Part shown: piece after piece, positions 60,117 through 64,000 of the stretch
Layout: the number at the start of each line of letters is the position of its first letter
Numbering within the stretch: position 1 is the first letter of the stretch
Origin: 2-02-FULL-48-14 sp964356195
GTDB lineage: Bacteria > Patescibacteriota > Gracilibacteria > UBA1369 > 2-02-FULL-48-14
Direction: 5' to 3'
DNA: 64,000 nucleotides
NCBI GenBank assembly: GCA_964356195.1
Contig: CAYHGP010000005.1
Span: 10,911 to 74,910, forward strand
Made by a program: the position numbers and the translations under genes
Notes under the pieces: generated by a model
What the model was told of the DNA's origin: nothing
Databases searched by the model: none
What the model saw: only the letters and a program-made list of their open reading frames with translations

Positions 60117-61160
60117 GGCGAGAGCGGCAACGGCGGTGGTGAGGGGAACGGTGAGAATAAGTCCGATGCTTGCGGCGAAGGTTTGAATTATTTGTGACGC
60201 TACGAATTCATAATTGAGAACGCTTTGTATGCCATAACCGTCCATTAAAAAAATCATCAGCACGGGAAGGGAGGCACCGGCGTAAACCAAAACCAAAGTG
60301 TTCACCATGGAACCGATGTGATCTTTCCCGACTTTCATTGCACTCCTATAAAGTTCAAAAAAGCCCAAAGATTTTTTATGATTTTTAATTTCTTGTACGA
60401 CGGAGGCTTGTGAAATGCTCACGTCATCCATCACTCCGAGCATACTGATCAAAATTCCGGCGAGTAAAAGTCTTTGGAAATTTAAAAGGTCTCCGTATCC
60501 CGATTTAAGGTAACCGGCGGCTTCGTCGGTGAGTCCGCTGAGGTGTCCGGCGTTGGCGAACCACGTCGCTAATAAACCGCTGATGACCAGTGCAAAAAAA
60601 GTTCCTACCACGGCGGCGGAGGTTTTTCGATTGAGGCCGTGGGTGAGGTAGAACATGGCCGGAACCATGAGGATGCATCCGAAAATAGCGGTCCAGAGTG
60701 GATCGTAGCCCATGATCATGAGCGGAAAAATAAGTTTGAATAGAACAAGGAAAGAGAAGAGGAGCCCGAGCAAGGCACGGATGCCTTGCCAACCGGTAAC
60801 AAGCAGCACGACTATAATAAAGAGAGCAAAGAGTTCGTAAATAATAGGTCTTCGAACATAGTCTGCGAGGGCGTACTGCGCGTCGCCGATTCCCGAGAGA
60901 ATACCCCAATCCTGAACCACGAGTTGATCTCCGACTTCATAGCCTCCTGCGAATAGTGTGGACTCTTTGGGCACTTCGATTTCTTGTCCTGCCTCTCTTC
61001 CTTTGGTGATGAGCAGAGTTACGGAGTCGGGGTTTGTTGTGAGGACTTCACCTTCCATTTCGTCGTAGTATTGCACGACGAGATTTTCGGGAAGAAGGTT
61101 CGTGAAAATGAGGCCGAGCGTAGCGAGGCCTAGGAGCAGATAAAAAAGTTTTTTAAGCAT
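60084..61160 (-). CDS. YibE/F-family membrane protein
   Basis: 358 aa, about eight TM helices. GEVLTTNPDSVTLLITKGREAGQEIEVPKES is the soluble N-terminal domain; LLLAGILISMLGVMDDVSISQASVVQEI is the YibE/F signature near residues 238-266. The family is found in Firmicutes and CPR; its function is unknown (a transport role is often assumed). The last ten residues VNHEIPNQRA and the stop are encoded by the end of the repeat element, so the C-terminus is probably newly acquired. It overlaps rlmI by 8 bp. Confidence 0.88.
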   Translation of the reverse strand: MLKKLFYLLLGLATLGLIFTNLLPENLVVQYYDEMEGEVLTTNPDSVTLLITKGREAGQEIEVPKESTLFAGGYEVGDQLVVQDWGILSGIGDAQYALADYVRRPIIYELFALFIIVVLLVTGWQGIRALLGLLFSFLVLFKLIFPLMIMGYDPLWTAIFGCILMVPAMFYLTHGLNRKTSAAVVGTFFALVISGLLATWFANAGHLSGLTDEAAGYLKSGYGDLLNFQRLLLAGILISMLGVMDDVSISQASVVQEIKNHKKSLGFFELYRSAMKVGKDHIGSMVNTLVLVYAGASLPVLMIFLMDGYGIQSVLNYEFVASQIIQTFAASIGLILTVPLTTAVAALAVNHEIPNQRA

Positions 61161-62370
61161 TACGGCTTACGGAGAAAATAAAACTTTTCAAGTACTTCGA
61201 TTCCGGGAATGTGACGGAAAGAGGATGGTCAGCGCTTTGGCCGATGTGAGCCAACATATGAAGTGTTACTCCGGCTTGCACCGAGGCCCGTCGCAAAAGG
61301 AAAATAAAATCGTCTTCGGAAAGGAAGTGTGAACAACTGGACGTTACAAAAATACCTCCATCTTTTATGAGTCGCAAGGCTGCTCGGTTCAAAAAGTGAT
61401 AAGCTTTTTTCCCGTTCTCTTGTTGATGGCGAGTGGCGATGAGTGCGGGAGGGTCGAGAAGCACCATGTCGTAAGCCTCCGGATTTGCTTTCCCTAAGTA
61501 TTGGAAAAGATCTTCGCAGACGGTTTCGAACTTTCCTTTCTTAAAATTAGCTTCCACATTTTTTCCACAGAGTTCGAGTGCTTTTTCCGAACCATCCACA
61601 AAAGTTACTTTTTTAGCCCCTCCGCTTAAGGCGTAAACTCCTGCGGCGCCGCTGTAAGAGAAAAGGTCGAGGACTTCACGTCCATCCGCTACTTTTGAAA
61701 GGGCGAGGCGTAAATCTTTCTGATCACAGAAGAATCCGGTTTTTTGTCCTTCGAGAGTGTCTGCGAAGAAGGTGAGTCCGTTTTCTTTGAATTCAACAGG
61801 TCCATCCAATTTTCCTTCAACGACTTCTTTGTGTTCGTATAATTTCTCTTCAGCGCGAATGGAAACATCGCCGCGTTCCACAATGGTTTTTGGTTTGTAG
61901 ATTTTTTTTAGAGCGGCAAGAATTTCAGGTTTTAAGTTTTCCATCCCGGCCGTGGAAATTTGATAGACGAGAGTCGTTCCATAACGATCCACCACAAGTC
62001 CCGGAATGCCATCGGCTTCACCAAAGATAAGACGGTAACCGGTGGTGGGTGTTTTAAGGCCGTAACCCAGAAGCTTTCTTTGTTCTTCCGCTTCTTTGAA
62101 TTTTTTCTCGAACCATTCTTCATCAATGACGGCTTCGGTTCCAAATTCCAGAATACGTACGGAAATGGAGGAAGTTTTTGAATAGGTTCCTGTCCCCACA
62201 ATTTGACCTGAAGAATCTTTCACAAAAACAATGCTTCCATGGGTCACTTCATCTGGCACGTGTCCAAGGGCTCCGGAAAAAATCCAAGGGTGTCGGAACA
62301 CCACAGTGGCTTCTTTTTTGGGCTTTAAAGTTAATCGACAGTTAGAGTTTTTCTGGTTCACCGCTGACAT
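61153..62370 (-). CDS. rlmI: 23S rRNA m5C methyltransferase (RlmI-like)
   Basis: 405 aa. N-terminal PUA domain (about 10-80: HPWIFSGALGHVPDEVTHGSIVFVKDSSGQIVGTGTYSKTS), then EEH-like domain with GYRLIFGEADGIPGLVVDRYG, then SAM-binding Rossmann domain with LDLFSYSGAAGVYALSGGAKKVTFVDGSEKAL and catalytic VLLDPPAL. C in SSCSHFLSEDDF is the family's Cys. The RlmI type methylates C1962 of 23S rRNA. It overlaps the SanA-like stop by 29 bp and the YibE/F start by 8 bp. Confidence 0.93.
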   Translation of the reverse strand: MSAVNQKNSNCRLTLKPKKEATVVFRHPWIFSGALGHVPDEVTHGSIVFVKDSSGQIVGTGTYSKTSSISVRILEFGTEAVIDEEWFEKKFKEAEEQRKLLGYGLKTPTTGYRLIFGEADGIPGLVVDRYGTTLVYQISTAGMENLKPEILAALKKIYKPKTIVERGDVSIRAEEKLYEHKEVVEGKLDGPVEFKENGLTFFADTLEGQKTGFFCDQKDLRLALSKVADGREVLDLFSYSGAAGVYALSGGAKKVTFVDGSEKALELCGKNVEANFKKGKFETVCEDLFQYLGKANPEAYDMVLLDPPALIATRHQQENGKKAYHFLNRAALRLIKDGGIFVTSSCSHFLSEDDFIFLLRRASVQAGVTLHMLAHIGQSADHPLSVTFPESKYLKSFIFSVSRNA

Positions 62371-62983
62371 AATCAGGCTTTATAAGGTAAACGTCAAGTA
62401 TTGCCTCTATTGTGGCGAACCATTCACGGAAGCGATAGTAGTCTTCCAAAACGTAGGGTTGCAGGCTTGCGGAGATGCCGAAACTCTCTATTCCCACCGC
62501 GTTGCAGGTGAATAAAGCGCGAGGTAAATGAAAGTCCTGAGTGATGAGCAAAGCCTCATTAATGCTCCAAATATTCTTTGCGCGCATACACGTGTCGTAG
62601 GTGCGGCGGCCCGCATAATCTGCCGAAATATTTTCTGCGGGAACACCCAGCTGTATTAAGTAAGCACTCATGGCGTCCGGTTCGTTGTAATCTTCTGAAG
62701 TGTTGTCCCCGGACACTAGAATTTTTTCAATTTTCCCTGCGTTGTAGAGTTCAGCCGCGACAATGAGCCGATCTTTGAGTGCATCGGACGGTGTGCCATC
62801 ATCTTTTACCCCGGCGCCGAAGACAATGGCGACTTCCGTGGGCTGGACATCTTCGAGCGTCGCGTAAATTTGTGAGTCGGTTCCGGAGAGAAAGAAAAAT
62901 GGTGAAAGTAGAATTATTAGCGCAATTAATAAAAGAAAAATAATCGAAAGTGCGAGAGAGAGAAATGTTTTTACTATTTTCAT
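62342..62983 (-). CDS. SanA/YdcF-like (DUF218) membrane protein
   Basis: 213 aa from ATG 62983. One TM helix (about 8-30), then an extracellular DUF218 domain: VAIVFGAGVKDDGTPSDALKDRLIVAAELYNAGKIEKILVSGD, and TYDTCMRAKNIWSINEALLITQDFHLPRALFTC. Two Cys in the second block could pair. E. coli SanA affects envelope permeability; the enzymatic role of DUF218 is not settled. First gene of sanA-rlmI-yibE/F. The TATA-like AATAAT is 6 nt before the ATG. Confidence 0.85.
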   Translation of the reverse strand: MKIVKTFLSLALSIIFLLLIALIILLSPFFFLSGTDSQIYATLEDVQPTEVAIVFGAGVKDDGTPSDALKDRLIVAAELYNAGKIEKILVSGDNTSEDYNEPDAMSAYLIQLGVPAENISADYAGRRTYDTCMRAKNIWSINEALLITQDFHLPRALFTCNAVGIESFGISASLQPYVLEDYYRFREWFATIEAILDVYLIKPDYVSGEPEKL

Positions 62984-62989
62984 AAATGA

Positions 62990-63018
62990 ATTATTGCTCA
63001 AGTTAAATGATTTGCAAA
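62990..63018 (-). promoter_or_regulatory. promoter of the SanA-rlmI-YibE/F operon (leaderless)
   Basis: TTTGCA (63018-63013), 17 bp, AATAAT (62995-62990), 6 nt to ATG 62983. Confidence 0.55.
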
Positions 63019-63286
63019 CAGTTGCTCGTCTTTTTGGCTACTAGTAAAGCTTATTTCAGAATTGCAAATTTTTGCTGTAATCCTTATCATAAATTTTATG
63101 CATTGGTGAGAAAAAATAAAATATTTTTTTCGTCTTAGCACAAAATGTGATTTTTTTAAATCTTCATCTTAACTATAAAATATTTTTTTCTTTCCGACAT
63201 TCATTCTGTTCATTCGTTCTTGTGCGTTTGTTTGAAAAAGAGGAAATTTTTTATAGCACTTTTTTTACTTTATAACCCCACGTTCC
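63019..63286. other. strongly A+T-rich intergenic region
   Basis: About 270 bp without a credible ORF, rich in A and T runs (for example near 63120 and 63170). It holds the promoter region of the lysine-rich protein (TATAAC at 63271-63276 with no clear -35). No clear DnaA boxes or iterons were seen. Long A/T tracts suggest bent, low-melting DNA. Confidence 0.6.
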
Positions 63287-63418
63287 ATGCCAGTAAAAAA
63301 AGCTAAGAAGCCTGCCAAGAAAATGGTAGCAAAGAAAAAGCCAGTTAAGAAAGTGGCTAAGAAAAAGGTAGTTAAGAAAGTGGCCAAGAAAAAGGTCGCA
63401 AAAAAGTCAAAACGATAA
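63287..63418 (+). CDS. lysine-rich histone H1-like protein, 43 aa
   Basis: ATG 63287 to TAA 63418. Begins MPVKKAKKPAKK and continues with KKVAKKK-type repeats to the end (KKSKR); over half of the residues are Lys or Arg, with Ala, Val and Pro. This is the pattern of the histone-H1-like C-terminal tails and HC1/AlgP-like proteins that bind DNA non-specifically. The long frame on the opposite strand is a shadow. A terminator directly follows. It could be a nucleoid-compacting protein. Confidence 0.82.
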   Translation: MPVKKAKKPAKKMVAKKKPVKKVAKKKVVKKVAKKKVAKKSKR

Positions 63419-63443
63419 AGTAGTTTTGCTCTGACTTTTAAAG

Positions 63444-63471
63444 ACTCCGCTCTCAATGGGCGGAGTTTTTG
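63444..63471 (+). terminator. terminator of the lysine-rich gene
   Basis: ACTCCGC (63444-63450), 9-nt loop, GCGGAGT (63460-63466), then T-run. Confidence 0.85.
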
Positions 63472-63479
63472 TTTAGGCG

Positions 63480-63953
63480 TTATTGCAGTTGAACAGGGAA
63501 GTAGTAGTTGGTTCGGCCTTCATCCGTAAAGTTTACAGAAATGTGGAAGGCGACTTCGCTTTCCTCAATATCTAGGGCTTCGGTCGGTGTATATGTGTTT
63601 AGCTCGACTTCGGTGAATTCCATATTTCTGTTGAAGCTGCTTCCGTCTTTCTTGTAGAGACTTCCGCTGATGGATTGAATTTCGTAGGTGGTGTCTATAA
63701 ATACGAGAAACTGAGAGTCTCTTGGGACAGCAGTATAAGTGAGTGTGGAAAAATCGGGATTGGGACTTTCCATGCAAAGTACGTCCGTGCAATAGTTCCC
63801 TTCGAAACCCGGGATTTTCGTTCCGTCTTCAAGGGAGAGTGTGAGACCGGGACGCGTGATCATTTCATTCTCAATGTCGATCTTTTTCGAGTCATTGCTG
63901 GAGCAAGCGGTGAGAGCAAATGCGAGAAAGAGGAGAGTGAATATTTTATTCAT
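63480..63953 (-). CDS. lipoprotein, unknown, 157 aa
   Basis: Signal peptide MNKIFTLLFLAFALTAC with lipobox LTAC (Cys17), then a Ser/Asn/Asp linker and a beta-rich domain with one further Cys pair (YCTDVLC, about 53-59) that could form a disulfide. No family recognised. The -10 TACAAT (63965-63960) lies 6 nt before the ATG, so its mRNA should be leaderless. It is convergent with the lysine-rich gene; the terminator lies between them. Confidence 0.78.
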   Translation of the reverse strand: MNKIFTLLFLAFALTACSSNDSKKIDIENEMITRPGLTLSLEDGTKIPGFEGNYCTDVLCMESPNPDFSTLTYTAVPRDSQFLVFIDTTYEIQSISGSLYKKDGSSFNRNMEFTEVELNTYTPTEALDIEESEVAFHISVNFTDEGRTNYYFPVQLQ

Positions 63954-63959
63954 GCGCCC

Positions 63960-63987
63960 ATTGTACCTAATAGAGTTGAATCATCAA
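63960..63987 (-). promoter_or_regulatory. promoter of the terminal lipoprotein gene (leaderless)
   Basis: TTGATG (63987-63982), 16 bp, TACAAT (63965-63960), 6 nt to ATG 63953. Confidence 0.72.
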
Positions 63988-64000
63988 TCGATAGATGTTT

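Noticed and set aside
63265..63456. Minus-strand Phe/Ala-rich frame opposite the lysine-rich gene
   Set aside because: It is the antisense of Lys codons (AAA/AAG become TTT/CTT), so it looks membrane-like by accident. The plus strand has a proper start and a terminator.
1..64000. Alternative genetic code with UGA as glycine, known in some CPR lineages
   Set aside because: UGA ends many clearly complete proteins and takes part in numerous ATGA overlaps; no conserved Gly position in recognised proteins is coded by TGA.

Overview
The window looks like a scaffold from a Candidate Phyla Radiation (Patescibacteria) genome, most like Peregrinibacteria-type lineages. This placement is inference from gene content: short genes with stop/start overlaps, a type IV pilus cluster, a HerA/VirD4-like ATPase with several small pilin-like membrane proteins, an S-layer-homology protein, a B12-dependent ribonucleotide reductase and very few biosynthetic genes. 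UGA is used as a stop (many ATGA overlaps), so the UGA=Gly code of Gracilibacteria does not apply. The sequence holds six 100-N scaffold gaps; one of them (45086-45185) is flanked by an identical 55-bp sequence and is almost certainly an artefact.

Layout. 1-1700: 5' part of RNase P RNA, small unknown ORFs, a candidate ncRNA, an inverted-repeat element and a TPR protein. 1.8-7.4 kb: ftsH-hsp20-galU, an HNH-like zinc protein flanked by hairpins, tilS, an RNHCP protein. 7.5-12.4 kb: type IV pilus operon (PilN, PilO, PilC, three prepilins, a PilX-like protein). 12.4-13.9 kb: thioredoxin-like, VKOR, DoxX and cupredoxin genes. 14-16.8 kb: HATPase protein, membrane protein, metG, lipoprotein. 16.9-21.2 kb: VirD4/HerA-like ATPase and four pilin-like proteins. 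21.3-28.2 kb: dus, a TPR-membrane protein, ftsQ-like, nrdJ. 28.4-35.4 kb: a large repeat-bearing protein, DUF1858-HesB, membrane genes, queA, an MFS transporter. 35.4-44.6 kb: trmB, LysE-like, a DapF-like epimerase with an unknown 510-aa partner, an N-truncated oxidase, rlmN, ECF sigma with a DUF5667 protein, and two tRNA-Pro genes. 44.7-57.7 kb: cell-surface region with a giant beta-helix/thrombospondin-3 protein, a flippase, a C39-like peptidase, a diguanylate cyclase, trhO, a split HNH gene and a CARDB-SLH protein. 57.8-64 kb: zur-znuC-znuB, YibE/F, rlmI, a SanA-like gene, a lysine-rich histone-like protein, a lipoprotein.

Themes. (1) RNA modification and processing is dense: rnpB, tilS, dus, queA, trmB, rlmN, rlmI, trhO. 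(2) Surface and envelope functions dominate the rest: pili, pilin-like cluster, S-layer-type protein, giant calcium-binding-type protein, flippase. (3) Promoters are easy to read here, and at least eight genes have a sigma70-type -10 hexamer exactly 6 nt before the start codon, so their mRNAs should be leaderless. (4) Two regulatory designs are legible: a Fur-family operator filling the zur promoter spacer, and a tandem NrdR-box pair before nrdJ. No CRISPR array, rRNA gene, transposase or prophage was seen.
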